A stretch of 64,000 nt of DNA from Ascaris suum (Eukaryota; Nematoda; Chromadorea; Rhabditida; Ascarididae), in contig CM024175.1 of the NCBI GenBank assembly GCA_013433145.1, positions 5,130,516-5,194,515 of the forward strand. The letters are read 5' to 3'. Shown here piece by piece: positions 10,640 to 22,729 of this stretch. The stretch's first letter is position 1; each line of letters opens with the position of its first letter. The notes under the pieces are model-generated. The model ran no database searches, had not been told where the DNA came from, and was given only the letters and a program-made list of their open reading frames with translations. A program made the translations under genes and the position numbers.

Positions 10640-12600
10640 CGGATATCAGCCAATTCAACGTTCCGAAATAAATTTCTATTCACCATGTAGGGCAAATGCT
10701 GAAGAGGGCACAGACGATGGACGAATTCAAAGACTGCACGCCAAGGAGATTTCATGCTTGGCTTTAAGGGGAAAAAGAACACCCGGAGAAAAGCACAAGT
10801 ATATCTGACGATGTCGGCTAATTTATCTCATTGGGTGAAAATCGAACAGCTGACAATCACGGTCTTGTATGTGTGTTTCTTTTTGATCAACAAATCTGAT
10901 TCACTAAAGTGGAACGCCACCTTCATCCCTCGCTGCTTTTCGCACATTTTTATTCGCTATTTTCAATTTCCTAGTTTCTGTCATTTAAAATAGTTGCAAA
11001 AGAGCTTAAGATGAGTGTTTTAAGAAACAAGGAAATCGTTTGAATGGGAACTCTTGTATAAGACCAACAGCTTTTACCAAAGTGTCTGAAGTTTTCCGCC
11101 TTCGGACACTCATCAAAAGTGAACATGTCGTGCATGGCTGCTTAGAGACAACTTATACATATGGCTGTGTTTTCCTATGCTTCCTCGTCCGCTTGCCTAC
11201 TGTTTGCCAATCTGTGAACGAAGGCGAAATGGTGAACGCAACTATGTACGCAAATTTACATGCACATATAATTACAAATTTTCGTGTCGCTTCATAGGTG
11301 AGTGAGTCTACAAAGAGTTCCTTAACAGGGACAGTGCGTCAACGATAATACTCCACATCCATTATGTACACATCAGTATGCCCGAAACAATTGGGTAATT
11401 TGTTTCAGCTATGGTGGAGTAAACTTCAGAGTTTGAGTAGTTTTAACTATTAACCGACGGATACCAAAACTGATGCAAATGCTCCACTTAAAAGATTTCA
11501 AAGAGGAAAGAAAACATTATAGACAGCGAGTTGCTGAAGAAAAGTGAATAGATGTTGCTTCCGATACTTCTGAGAGCTTCAGAGAGGTGCTTGGCCGATT
11601 TGTTTTTATCGCTTCCGGCAGCTAAAAATACATAAATTTGAAATGGCACTTTTTCGCTAATTACAATGAAAAAATGCAGATTGTGAAGGGTGAAAAAGTT
11701 GTCTCTTTGCGATTCTCACTGCAAACGAAGAAAGTGGTTATCGTGTCTGCTTGAAAATTTCAAAGGTCCCCGTCAAATTTTGGAGATCCTGCAACGCGCT
11801 TAATCCGCTTTGTAACTTTCCAAAACATGGATCATAAAATGTGCAAGATATCGTTGAAACTTCAAAGCGAACGTGATCACCACTGTTATTACTGGGTTAA
11901 GAAGAAGTCAACGACAATATGCAAAAATCATTTGCAACATTTGCCGCGACTGGCAACCGATCGTCACTAGCAGCAGAAAGGAATCGATTCGAAAGCGCTT
12001 GAGTTTGTACCGAGAAGGAAACAAGCATCATGAAACTGCTGCACTTGCACTTTTCATTAATGCACTCTTCCCTCATCGCCTACTCGTTCTAGCGAATAGA
12101 AAAGCGACTGGTAGAGCACGCTCAAAAGTAAAACAACCCCATGGCGACAAATCTAGAGGATTTTATCGTCTCAAAGAGTTATGTTGGCCTATGTTTGCTT
12201 TTATTATTCGCCGGCATATGCACTGAGACACAACAGCGTTGTATCGTAGAGAATCTCACTGCATGATAGATGATGATGACCGGCAACAAATGAGCATGAG
12301 TGTAATAATGAAAAGCGTAGACGGAACATGCTTGAGCACCTAAAACACAATACAGCATGGCGATAGTGAGGGAGGACTTCTCCGAATACAAAGAACACAT
12401 GAAGATTTCTACAACAATTTAAGTTTGTAGTAGGTTTCAATGAAACGACCACACGCCATCTATACACCGCTGGTACGTGGTATTTTTAGGGAGAACTAGG
12501 GTGAACGGATTAACCTGCATGCATTTTTTTGTGTGATAAGTGAAACGGCAAGGTTGGTCGAGCAGTCCAAATGCAAAGATGTATGTCGTGCAAACTTCTT
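10640..12600. other. Gene-poor DNA with weak open segments
   Basis: Contains an 85-codon frame (11040-11297) whose stop TAG directly abuts a perfect GTGAGT, and a basic 117-codon frame (11873-12226). Neither has an ATG start in good context plus an acceptor, so neither is called as a gene. Confidence 0.4.
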
Positions 12601-12601
12601 C

Positions 12602-12722
<121 letters not shown>

Positions 12723-12729
12723 GCTAGGT

Positions 12730-13640
12730 TCATAGACGGAAGATAAACAAAGCCCCCGCAGAACCGATATTATAACAAAAATTTGTGCTGCATATGTGAA
12801 ACATTCGCAGAATGCATGAATCAGAGCAATGTGAGCAAAATCATTGGATTCATGCAATCGTATTTGAGTTGCAAAGCATTCATGCTTGAATGTAAATCCG
12901 AGCAAAGTGTATGCAAGCCGTACCATAATAGACGACGAGAACGCGATACAAAAAAAAACATTGAGTAGGAGAAGTGAGATGGATGGATTGAATGCTGATT
13001 TAAGAACAAGAAAAACATGTTGCGATGCATTGTCTTCTTCTGATGCAAAACAAACAGAAAAAGAAGTGCTATTCGCAGACACATAGAGCGGTGTGCGCGA
13101 TGAACATTAAAAAACCAGCCTTAGAAGTTCATCTTCAACAAACGAGATGCATTATTCACCATCAACTTCTTATCATCACTGATGTCCTCAATCACATATA
13201 TTTACATCCCAAAAAAACAGTTTGAAAAATACGAAATACGCGATAAAAAGTCACGTCTCAGTTCACCATCTTATGCAATTCAATATCACTAAATAAACAC
13301 ATAAATCGAGCTATCGCATAAAGCAAATGACAACGTCATGTGACAATGCACTAAAGTTGTTGCATCAAGGTGCATCACGCTTTACGTAGTGCTCAAAGAA
13401 CATTCACGATGCGCTTTTTTTGAGAGTATTGCGATGGATCGCAATATTTGACCGTCTTGTTAACGATATAATTCGACGTACGCTCCAAAACAACGCATCA
13501 CTCTACTGCGGTAAAAATAACTTCAACCCGGTGGCACATTTTCCATCGCGAATTTGCAGCAACCTCACCTTACAACTCTCACTTTAATGTGATTGCACTC
13601 GAACACCGTTAAGTGCAATTTCATTTCATCACTCTACATA
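12730..13640. other. No gene seen
   Basis: AT-rich DNA rich in GCAT and TGCA motifs. Overlapping short frames occur in every phase with no start or splice support. Confidence 0.5.
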
Positions 13641-13646
13641 TGATTC

Positions 13647-14192
13647 TTAAGTACAAAGATATCGCGAAAATTTTCCTGTACATTTGCTTCTGAATGCGAA
13701 ATAAGATCGAGAAAGTGGAACGATGAAGAGCTTAATTAGAGCGTAGATTAAATCAAGAAATAACAAGAAACGAAGGAAAAATGAGCACGAAAAGAAGCGC
13801 TCGAACCCATAGGACGCATCATCCGTCACAAACAGTTGTTTGTCAAAATGCACACAAGAGCGGATTCCTTTAAAGATACCATGTAATAGCATACCACGCA
13901 GATAATCTATGAAGAGTTCCACAAAGGCGAATATGTCGGAACAGCGATCGTCAACATATGTGGATTCAAGTAACGCAAATATGTAACACTCAAACAGTGC
14001 ACTGTGCATAGATTCACTCAGTTTATTGCAGCCTGAGCAGTAACCCAACAAGAACACCAAGCGATACACGCGGATAAGGAAACCAATTGTCAGACCTCCA
14101 TAGGGCATGTTTCGAAAGAAGTGACCGGCTCCGGATGAGCTGGAAAGTTGGCTTTTCGGAAAAAATATCGTGATTACGTGATTTCGATCCAC
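13647..14192 (-). CDS. Hypothetical 181-codon hydrophobic reading frame
   Basis: The longest frame in the window that is not built on a simple repeat; at this base composition a frame this long is expected well under once per window. It has no ATG at its start (first codon GTG; an internal ATG gives MPYGGLTIGFL at about residue 29), so it may be an exon preceded by another. Hydrophobic stretches at about residues 31-52, 66-76, 89-106 and 136-157 suggest a multi-pass membrane protein. It ends at TAA with no obvious poly(A) signal close by. Codon choice is mixed rather than purely AT-driven. No family recognised. It could be a divergent membrane-protein exon or chance. Confidence 0.3.
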   Translation of the reverse strand: MDRNHVITIFFPKSQLSSSSGAGHFFRNMPYGGLTIGFLIRVYRLVFLLGYCSGCNKLSESMHSALFECYIFALLESTYVDDRCSDIFAFVELFIDYLRGMLLHGIFKGIRSCVHFDKQLFVTDDASYGFERFFSCSFFLRFLLFLDLIYALIKLFIVPLSRSYFAFRSKCTGKFSRYLCT

Positions 14193-14199
14193 CTATTTC

Positions 14200-14930
14200 C
14201 GTCTAGACCGCATCTACTGTATATGTTTGTTCTTTAACAAGACCGCTGCATGATTACTATCAAACGTATGCCTCCATATGCACTTTGAGAGCATTTTATT
14301 TTAATTATAATCGTACCCAAGAAAGAAACACGCATTTAATAAACACAATTATCCCATGGTTCAATTATTCGTTATAGTTTTCGGGTACAATATGCATTTG
14401 TAAACGCTAATATGTCGGTCATTAAGTTCGAGGTGACGGTTGATTTATGAGCATGAGCAAGCAAAACAGTGATGCATTCGGTTTCACTGCTCACAATAGA
14501 CGAGTAGGATTCACGTGGTGCAACTTGTAAGCGCCGGATGCAACTCATTTGATCACGAAAAGTTGCTCATTAAAATACGCACCATTTGAATGAAGAAATA
14601 TAAAGAAATTCCATGAAAACTTGTCGACGCGAATGCATTATGAAGAGAATGCATTCTTAATGATACAACAACAATCGAGATGATCATTTGGAGAGAAATA
14701 TTCATGTTGATATATTGTAAACATGATGGCGATAAAGAACTGCGGTTTTCTTGAATCAAAAAAGAATCGCCATTTGAAAAGAAATTTCTAACGATCGATA
14801 TTTTATGTGGCAAATCGCTGTTTGCAGTCATATTCGAATGAACGCAGTGATGGTTGTATTAAATCATGCTTGGAATCGTTCTGTCATTCTCGTTACCCTT
14901 TTCCGCAACCTCTTCCCTCTGCCCCTCCCC
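14200..14930. other. No gene seen
   Basis: AT-rich DNA, then a pyrimidine-rich run from about 14885 leading into the C-tract. Confidence 0.5.
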
Positions 14931-14942
14931 ATTTCTTCGCTT

Positions 14943-14964
14943 CCCCCCCCCCTCCCCCACCCCC
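14943..14964 (-). other. C-tract / minus-strand G-quadruplex motif
   Basis: C10-T-C5-A-C5 on the plus strand. The minus strand therefore carries G-runs separated by single bases, compatible with a G-quadruplex (and an i-motif opposite). It sits at the edge of the CpG-richer patch at 14.98-15.43 kb. Confidence 0.8.
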
Positions 14965-14990
14965 TCACTTGAGTCCTTGGCCTCTTATTT

Positions 14991-15430
14991 ATGTGGTCAA
15001 ATCATTTGATGTGTTATAAAGATACGAAAGAAAGTGCAGTAACGCACACAAAGCGAAATCAGTTGAACGAAAACAGCAGCCGCTGCCCGTCTAGCCGTTC
15101 AAAGTGCAGCATCGACATTGCGGTTGGGAGGAGGCAGCCGGCAAGGGCATACGTCGGTCGCCACGCAACAACAAGTGCAAGCGTCGGACAGCTTTTCTCT
15201 TCTATTTGGCTGCCATAACGTCACATAGAGAGGCGCAGTGCTCTGTTTACGCACTCTCGAAGCAAATTTTCAATGTTTTCGGCATACTCCGTCGGCTACC
15301 GCGAATGTTCGTCTATGAAGCCACGCCCTTGCCCAATTTTTACAGCAACGTCCGTCTCCACAAACTTCCTTTCCACATACACACACATGGATGGACAGCT
15401 GCGGCAAAAGGCAACATAATTAACAGCTAA
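14991..15430 (+). other. CpG-richer patch with two overlapping open frames
   Basis: An ATG frame at 14991-15218 (75 aa, polar, serine-rich) overlaps a 108-codon frame at 15104-15430 that lacks an ATG at its start. Base composition is clearly richer in GC and CpG than the flanks. It could be a 5' exon or promoter region. No splice signals tie either frame to a gene and no family is recognised. Confidence 0.18.
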
Positions 15431-15439
15431 TTTCTGATG

Positions 15440-18400
15440 TAAAATAACAATTCAGCAACATAAATTCAAAAGATATCAAGCTTCCCTCTTAAATGAAAGT
15501 CAAAATTTGTAGGATGATAAAGTAATTCCGAGTATAGCGTACACTAGCATGAACTCCGAAGTCGGTTAACTAGCAAACAGCTTGATTCATGGGATGAAAA
15601 CCTCATTTTATGCAGCTAATTCTCAGAAATTCAGGACCCGAACATCGAACATCGACGGATCTTGCGAAGAAAATAATACTTCAGCGAGATGTGACTTCTT
15701 AAAGGAGAGCAGGAGAGCCTGTAACATGCATGCAACACCGTCAAACTTGAATCGGAACAAACAACTATGCTCGCAAAAAAGGCACGTGCTCCATTGAGAA
15801 ATGCTTTGAACAATTCGCGAAGTTCATAAGACATTTTCAAGCATATAAACACGATCGCCGCATCAGCATGCGTTGCTTCATTCACTTTTCAAAGTGTCCA
15901 CGATGAAAGTATTTTCCTGTAGGAAAGAAAAAACGAATCAATGCGCATTATGCGTAAAAAGACGATGAGAAGCGCGAAATTTTTCTTGCGTGAAGCAACG
16001 CGTATTGATATTGAAAGAAACGATAGCCAACAGTCCGCATTTGAGGATAAATTCTACATTAAATTTGCATAGTATAGAAGTGTATTCGTACAAATTTGCA
16101 TACTATAGAAGTGTATCTTTGAGAGTCGAGTGTATTCGTACAAACTCAGTTACGACAGGAGCCTTATGCGGCATGCATACATCTGCCTGTCGCCACCTTT
16201 CGCTTCGCTGAGTATACATTAGTGATTCTACCTTCAGTTGCAGTTGCAAGTTTACTACGACCCCATAGGACAGCTAAAAGTGCTCAACGAGATGCAGAAT
16301 TGACACAACCACTATTACCAATAGATGCTCTTTGCCGCGATGTATTTCAGAAAATCTATTCGATAATATGACCAACGGTTTAATTTCTGGTCGCCGTTTT
16401 GCAGCGATCGCAGAGGTCGCCGAGCTTAATCCTTCGAAAAAAAAAGTGCTTCTCGTTGATACTAATGCTTGAAACCTGCGTAAATCATAACGCTTAATGC
16501 TAAATGCTTAATTAAATAATACCTTAAAAAAGTTGAAAAGGGGAGAAAAATTTTCAAAGTTCTCAGCGGTCTATCCGTGTTACGAATACGTGAAAACCCA
16601 ACAAATAGAACTTCAATCACGATCGTTTTCATTACAAACGTTAATTTATCAATATCATTACGACATTAATCACAGTAGCTAAACCGAACGAACAACTTAT
16701 TGCTTACAGCTAAATCACAAGCATGATTTGACGACCACTTTTAATAGCAGCAATGTTTATCTACATTGCCGGAAATTAGTTATCAACAGTACATTATTTG
16801 TTATATTTGCATAAAATAGCGATCATAATACCTGAATCTATTTGAAATAAACCTTTTCAATGGATCAGCTCATTACGGCGAGAAAATTAAATGATTGTTG
16901 CAATATTAGTAAAGGAATTTAACAATAACATCAAATTAACAATAACTCAGAACAGTATGAATTATGCGATTTGTAGAGTTTAGACTAATATGAATGATTT
17001 TTTTGAATTGACGTCATATTGTCAGTTGGGTTAAAGTCGATAATATTTCGAGTAGAATTCACAAAAACGAGTACACGCTAACGAAAGGGAAGGAGAAAAA
17101 AAACTTTGAACGGTCTTTATGAACGCCGTCATCAAAATACAAAACGATATTCGCAGCCAATTCAAGAGATGTACGAAAAGTGTCTTTCATTAGTGTATAT
17201 TCTCTTATTTCAATTAATCTTATAGTAACTTCATATAAAATTCCACTTAGAGTAATTCATTTAGTTACCGATAAGCGTACACGATATTGCTATATCGTAT
17301 GCGGGGTTTTCATGCAAACATCACGACAATCAATATGGTACATTTGCTATGTTTTATATTGGAATGCTCAAAAAAATGCACTACGCGCATATTAGCATTG
17401 ATATTACATCAGAGTTAAAGTTCTTAGAAGAATATTCGTCAATTTTGTCATCAAGTTCGGGTTTAACACGCAAAAAATTGATCTGGGGCAATTTATTGAA
17501 ATGCATCGGATAGTACACGGCAAAATGCTGAACAAATTAAAATCGATGCCAGTAAGCCGTAAACTTGCACACTTTCATCGAATTTTGAGATATTCAATTG
17601 CAATCGAGCGCAAACACGCAACTGCTTTTTTTTTATCTTTTCCTACGTATATGCCAGAATCGTATAAAAAATCGTTGGAATTTTTCCATTTTTTTGATAT
17701 TCCATTTATTCAGTTAATTATTACCTGCAGTAAAAAGATAATATGATAGGCTTTGAAGTAATCTTCGAGATTTATTGCGCTCATAAACCATCAACCAGTC
17801 TCCCTTTACAAACTCAGCAAGCTATAAGCAAATTTGATGCCAATAATTTCTTCGTCATTATATCAAGAGAACCTCTTCAGCAGACAAGTCGATAAATACG
17901 ACCGGAAATCACTCAACTCTCGAATGTATCAGTCGTCGACATATCCATTAGTTGGAAATTTGCATGAAGAAAGACTATCGATCACAACTTTGATTGCTTC
18001 TACTAAAAAAAACCTTCATGCAAACAAATAAACACGTTAAACATTGCGTTGTATGCGGCTTTCTGAGCGTGTTTTTATTCGTATTAAAACACGGTACAGT
18101 GGAATTTGATCAGTCACTTATTTGGTAATAATGAAAGGACAGCATAATGCTCCCAAGCAAGAAAAATTGAAAATGTTGAAAACGACTTTCATGTAACCAT
18201 CAGAGAATGCCTATGAAAAGTCATGGCCAATTTTGGTGGCAAACCTTCAAACATCACCGAACAGTAACTTATGGAAAACAGCGTTCTTCGCATTTCTATG
18301 TCATAGGCTGCAGGCTCCGATGCTTCGATGCCTCAACTCAATAATCGCTCAGTTGGAAGCATGATTTTCGTTAATATATGAAATGATAAGCCGTTCAACA

Positions 18401-19080
18401 ATCAAAAAGAGGCAAGCGATGTTTTGTGTTATAATTTCGAAAATAGAGCAGAAGAAAAACACAAAACGAGTATAAATATATTATCAGAAGAGTTTTATTA
18501 AAGAGTTAAAAGAATATAATGATAATGGTGAATAAGTTGCAATTGCAAAAATAACTATTGATATAAAAGTAGAGTTGATAAATAAGTAAAGAATCGATGC
18601 ATAACTCGATAATGAGCCTGCCGAGTAAAGACAAAAAATTTGACGCGATTGCAGAAGCTAATCTTAGCCGTTGCAAACGTTTAAAATATGCTGAGCAAAG
18701 CCAACCAGTTCGTAGTATACCAGCAATACTGCTGCGAACATTTTAAAAAGTGATTAATGATGTTGAAGGGCTTGTGATACTTCCGTTGAACGGGAAGCCT
18801 TTTAATCATTTGATGGTTGTCACAAAAACAAAAAAGGTGGAAATTTTATTCCTCCAATGATGTGAAAAGCGTCTAAGACCGTCAAAGTTGTCTTCTCCTT
18901 AACCTTACCTCTTGGCCACTAAGAGCTAGTGAAAAACTTGGGGATTGCGCTACGATCGAATACCTCCACCATAAGTCAAGAATTGACCTGCAAATCGCCA
19001 AGGAATTACGTGAAAGGAGAGAAGGAGGGCAAGATATGCTTCATTTTGGGAGCCCGAATTATGAATAAGATTAACAAAAC
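15440..19080. other. Gene-poor AT-rich DNA
   Basis: Apart from the small tandem repeat at 16061, only short unsupported frames are visible. The composition is among the most AT-rich of the window. Confidence 0.5.
16061..16141 (+). repeat. Imperfect tandem duplication
   Basis: A 31-bp unit at 16061-16091 is repeated from 16092. In the second copy 19 bp are inserted before the shared ending TGTATTCGTAC. The copies differ by one base in the first 25 positions. It reads as a local slippage or duplication product. Confidence 0.88.
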
Positions 19081-19085
19081 AAAGT

Positions 19086-19109
19086 GGAGATATGAGATCT
19101 CAGATCTCC
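19086..19109. repeat. 24-bp imperfect palindrome
   Basis: GGAGATATGAGATCTCAGATCTCC is self-complementary over 24 bp with one mismatched pair. There is no loop, so it is more likely a DNA-level dyad than an RNA hairpin. Confidence 0.8.
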
Positions 19110-19957
19110 AGCACATGCTCGTGATTTTCCCTTACAAACCACCACGAAGTCTTTATTTATTCCAGTCTTTATTGTGGTAAACTTGAGCTCGTGACAAGAA
19201 TGAAAACTTGATTTCCTTCATCAGCTAGGGTACATCAGCTGACTTTTCAGCAAGCAATTTTTAAAATGCAACAACTGTGGTTTAATTAATCATTTATTTA
19301 AATGATAGACTGATTAGCTGCTTGCAAGCTTCAAACATTTATATACAGCATCATTAATTATTCCCGTTTTTTGACCATCAGTAGTCATTTCTGATCTGAA
19401 TGACGAAGTCTGCCTGCTTAACGAGGCTCTGAAATTGTTTCTATCCGATATATGATGACACAGTTCATGCGGGGGAAATTCTTATAGCTCACTTCAATAA
19501 CAACTCAAAAGGCACCGAACCCATAGAAACACAACGCCGAAATCCTTTCCAGAAATGGAGAGCTCACAATTTGCGGGCACACAAACACAGAAAACGCCAT
19601 TATGTTACGTGATCTTTGTTTCGCACATTTTATCTCGACCACTGATTATGTGAGTCGCTTCACCTCGATTCACTATTCATATATGTCAGTGCCATGGTTC
19701 GTTTGCAGTTGCAAACACCCATTAAGCCCCCTTAGGCCATTACCGGATACTGCGGAAACAACCAATCGATATGAGTTGAAAATGGCCAAATATCAGCTTC
19801 CAAGCTATTTCAACAACACCAACATAGTTTGTCGTACACATGAGCAAATTTCAAGTTCATCTGTTTCATAAACAAACAACAGCGTTGAGGACACAGGAAT
19901 TGACGTTTTCTTGCATATCGGAATATAAATAAAAATGCTTTCAGAAGAGGACCTTAC

Positions 19958-20181
19958 TGACTTCATGCGTTACAATTTGCACATTTGCTTGGGATATGGT
20001 GGATGGAGGAATGTGTAAACAAATTGGTAAGGACAACTCATTGGCAATGTGATCCACAACATCAACGCAATTCGCAAAGTACACATCCGCCAAACTAGTG
20101 CAACCGGTGGTGATGAGTGCGTTGTTTACACGAAACACACCGGTGTTGCATTGCGCACTTTGTTGATGCCTAGTTGAATAC
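19958..20181 (-). CDS. Candidate 224-bp exon of unknown protein
   Basis: The minus strand is open from an AATTTAG acceptor-like site to a consensus-like donor, GTCA|GTAAGG, giving about 74 codons with entry and exit phases defined. The predicted segment contains VNNALITTGC, FANCVDVVDH and LPICLHIPPS, with four cysteines and no low-complexity sequence. A short in-frame stop follows the donor, as expected for an intron. Two further minus-strand open segments with acceptor-like starts lie just upstream (20444-20637 and 20663-20884). The acceptor is weak and no family is recognised. Confidence 0.3.
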
Positions 20182-20310
20182 CTAAATTAGCTAAGGGCTG
20201 CCATCGCAAAATTAATTCATCAAAAAGCGATCATTGACTTTTCATAGCGATCTGTTTTCATGAAAAACTGAAACTTTTCATGGATTAATTTAAAAATTAG
20301 CCGTTGTCAG

Positions 20311-20464
20311 TGGGCAGCTATGCACGCTGCAAAGTACAAGAAAATGTCTGTCATGCCCTTTATGAAGCTTCTGCTCATCACGCGCTCAAAACTTCCCTTT
20401 CAACCTTCATCAAGCGCAATTCAATTTACAACATTCGAAAGCTTTAACATTCCCAGTCAGATCC
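20311..20464 (+). CDS. Candidate 154-bp exon
   Basis: Lies between a TTGTCAG acceptor and an ATCC|GTAAGT donor, with one frame open throughout (51 codons plus one base). It is methionine-rich at the start and has ATG codons from 20320. A second frame is open for 46 codons from the acceptor but stops before the donor. It lies close to minus-strand candidates, so at most one strand here is likely real. No family recognised. Confidence 0.24.
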
Positions 20465-20637
20465 GTAAGTGGGGATTGCAGTCGAGAGTTCGGAGAAAAA
20501 AGTGATATTTCCAACTGGAATGCTTGAAGAATATGAATGTAAATACAACGAAAAACTTTTACGTTGATTTTGTGCATCGCTACTAAACAGCAATTGAAAA
20601 ACGCTCAAATGCACAAAGCATATGACCACTATGACAA
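20444..20637 (-). CDS. Candidate exon, hydrophobic start
   Basis: Opens directly after a strong acceptor, TTTTCTTGTTGCTCACAG, and runs 64 codons to TAA. The first residues (VIVVICFVHLSVFQLLF) are strongly hydrophobic, like a signal peptide or membrane segment, and a polar serine-rich tail follows. Phase does not join cleanly to the neighbouring minus-strand segment at 20663. No family recognised. Confidence 0.2.
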
Positions 20638-20662
20638 CTGTGAGCAACAAGAAAACTGAACT

Positions 20663-20884
20663 TCACGCTTGCATGAAATAGGCAAGAAAAGAAATAAGGT
20701 TAAATATGGGGATTGGGAAAACAAAAAAAAATTGACTCAAACATATGGGGAAATCACAATTCACTGTGGCAATTACAGAAAATAATTCATCGACCGATGA
20801 ATTCAACAGCATGCAGTTGATGGAGATAAAGTCAGATTTGAACGATGGTGTCCAGCTGGATACTTGAAGCAGCTCTGTGCACAA
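20663..20884 (-). CDS. Candidate exon with cysteines
   Basis: Opens after an ACATCTCACAG acceptor-like site and stays open for 73 codons to TGA. The predicted segment begins LCTELLQVSSW and includes SINCMLL and DFPICLS; the tail becomes hydrophobic. The PICL element recalls the one in the 19958-20181 candidate on the same strand, though this may be coincidence. No good donor was identified. Confidence 0.18.
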   Translation of the reverse strand: MCTELLQVSSWTPSFKSDFISINCMLLNSSVDELFSVIATVNCDFPICLSQFFFVFPIPIFNLISFLAYFMQA

Positions 20885-21236
20885 CTGTGAGATGTTAATG
20901 TACCCCTCATAGAAATGGTTTCAAAAAAACCTCATGCACGTGACCGCTAACCGCAATCCCTATATCCTGTGTACTTCCAATGCAACATTCTACGACAAAT
21001 ATCAGTATGTATCACGTGTGGCGTTCATCGACAATGAATTAATTGGGTTCCATTAGCCGTCAACGAAGTAACTTGCTTAACGCAAAAGAAAGGTAATCGA
21101 CAGTTGCAACCTAAGCGAGCTGATCAAAAAACATCAGAAGTACTTAAGTATAATGAAATAAAGCGAAATGTGTGCAAACTGATATTTATGAAGCTTGCAT
21201 ATTGAAAATAGAAATACAGAACTTGAAGTGACAGAA

Positions 21237-21356
21237 ATGGATGGATTACTCGCGATAAAGAGGCGAGAAATCGATCACATCATTCAACAGTTCTATAAGA
21301 AAACTGTACAACAACAGGCTGCCTATACCTTTATCACACTAAAAAGCGCTTCGCAG
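21237..21356 (+). CDS. Candidate first coding exon, helical
   Basis: An ATG in good context (GAAATGG) opens 40 codons ending exactly at a CAG|GTAATA donor, phase 0. The segment is predicted helical and charged (IKRREIDHIIQQFYKK), suggestive of a coiled coil or helical bundle. Read-through past the donor stops within a few codons. The next exon was not identified. Family unknown. Confidence 0.28.
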
Positions 21357-22066
21357 GTAATAAACGGAGGCAACACGTGAGAAGTAGGGAAGTAATAGGC
21401 ATCGAGGAATTAACCCGCAGAAGGAACCACCGGTATCATCGTCGAAGAGGTCGCTGAGCAATACGAACGAGTATCAACAAACTCGTGAGTGTTTCAAACC
21501 TGTTCAAAAACTATTATTTCGTCGAAGAAAGCCAATCCAGATAATATATGAAACCGTAGTGAAATATCGCTCCAAGCGACAATCTAGTATATCTCGAGTA
21601 TTCTCTGCAAAAGACATAGAAGCAAAGTGAACAGATGCAGCATATCGAACAGGCAAATGGGCAAGGATTTAGGCTCAGCAAGTTAAAAAAGGGCAAAATC
21701 CACGTGCTTATTACGCTGATCGAAAAAATCAAAGTGAGCAATTTGCCTGTCTTCATATTTACTGTTCGAAGACAATGAAAAAGTTTTCGATTCTGATCAG
21801 CCTTCCAGAGACTATGGAAAACTTTACAAGGCGATTTTCGATGATCTCTATCCGTCAAGAAATTCGAAGCATAACAGTGCCTACAACGCTTGTACGCAAA
21901 CAACAAATATCAACTGAAGTGGAAAGATGAGTAAAATAATGGTGTTGCATTTCCCTACAGCTGTGCGTTGAAAGTCTGCAACTCGTGTTCAATGAGTTGA
22001 ATTCGCAAAACAAGTTGATGGTGAAAAACTGTCGCATTTTCGATCCACAGATGGCATGATCCTTTA

Positions 22067-22225
22067 ATGTCATACGGTTACAATCAACTCAAGGGAATGA
22101 TAGGCAAACCTGCAATAAACAATGCGATAGTAAGACTGCGAATAAATAACGATGGATTGGAAGCTGTAGACGCGTGTATTAAAATGCCGAAGGGATATGA
22201 TGTTGCAATGCATGATGCTTCATGA
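22067..22225 (+). CDS. Hypothetical 52-aa reading frame
   Basis: ATG to TGA, with the frame also open upstream for about 14 codons. The peptide looks globular, with alternating hydrophobic and charged residues (GKPAINNAIVRLRINNDGLE) and no low complexity. Initiation context is weak (T at -3), so it could be an exon rather than a complete gene. No family recognised. Confidence 0.2.
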   Translation: MSYGYNQLKGMIGKPAINNAIVRLRINNDGLEAVDACIKMPKGYDVAMHDAS

Positions 22226-22567
22226 GACAACGCTCTAAGGCATCCTTCAGGAACAAAAATGTCTATTGCAACGACAAGACGCTAATGAGCTTAGAAAGGA
22301 AGATCTCTGATGTGATGGAAGAGTTTTGTGGCCCACGTAAGTCATGTTATTGGCAGTGGTAAAACGAAGAACGAAAAGAATCTCAGCAGGAATCAAACTG
22401 CTGCGGAGAAACGACACGAAAGCAAGTGAATGGCGCCTGCGGAGAAACGAAGACGAGGGCTGACTGTACGAAGCAGAAATGAGGAAGTTCATATGGGCAG
22501 TAAGAATACTCACAATGAAAAATGATGAATGGACACAGAAAATTAGGAATGGGCGCAACGGATTGGC

Positions 22568-22585
22568 AAAAAAAAAAAAAAAAAA
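22568..22585 (+). repeat. Poly(A) run, 18 bp
   Basis: Eighteen consecutive A residues. The run could mark an old retroposed 3' end, but no target-site duplication or source sequence was seen. Confidence 0.9.
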
Positions 22586-22729
22586 CAGGGGACAAAAAAA
22601 TGAGTAGTGAGATGCAGCGAACCATTAAAAAGTACAGCCGGAAACAACAGCATCAGAGGAACGTTGGAGTGAGACAAATGGAAGTGATAGGAAGAGACAC
22701 TTATTCATAACGAGCGCATTGTTGTTCAA

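Noticed and set aside
11040..11297. 85-codon frame ending at a perfect GTGAGT
   Set aside because: The in-frame stop TAG lies directly before the donor, and no upstream acceptor or ATG in good context was found.
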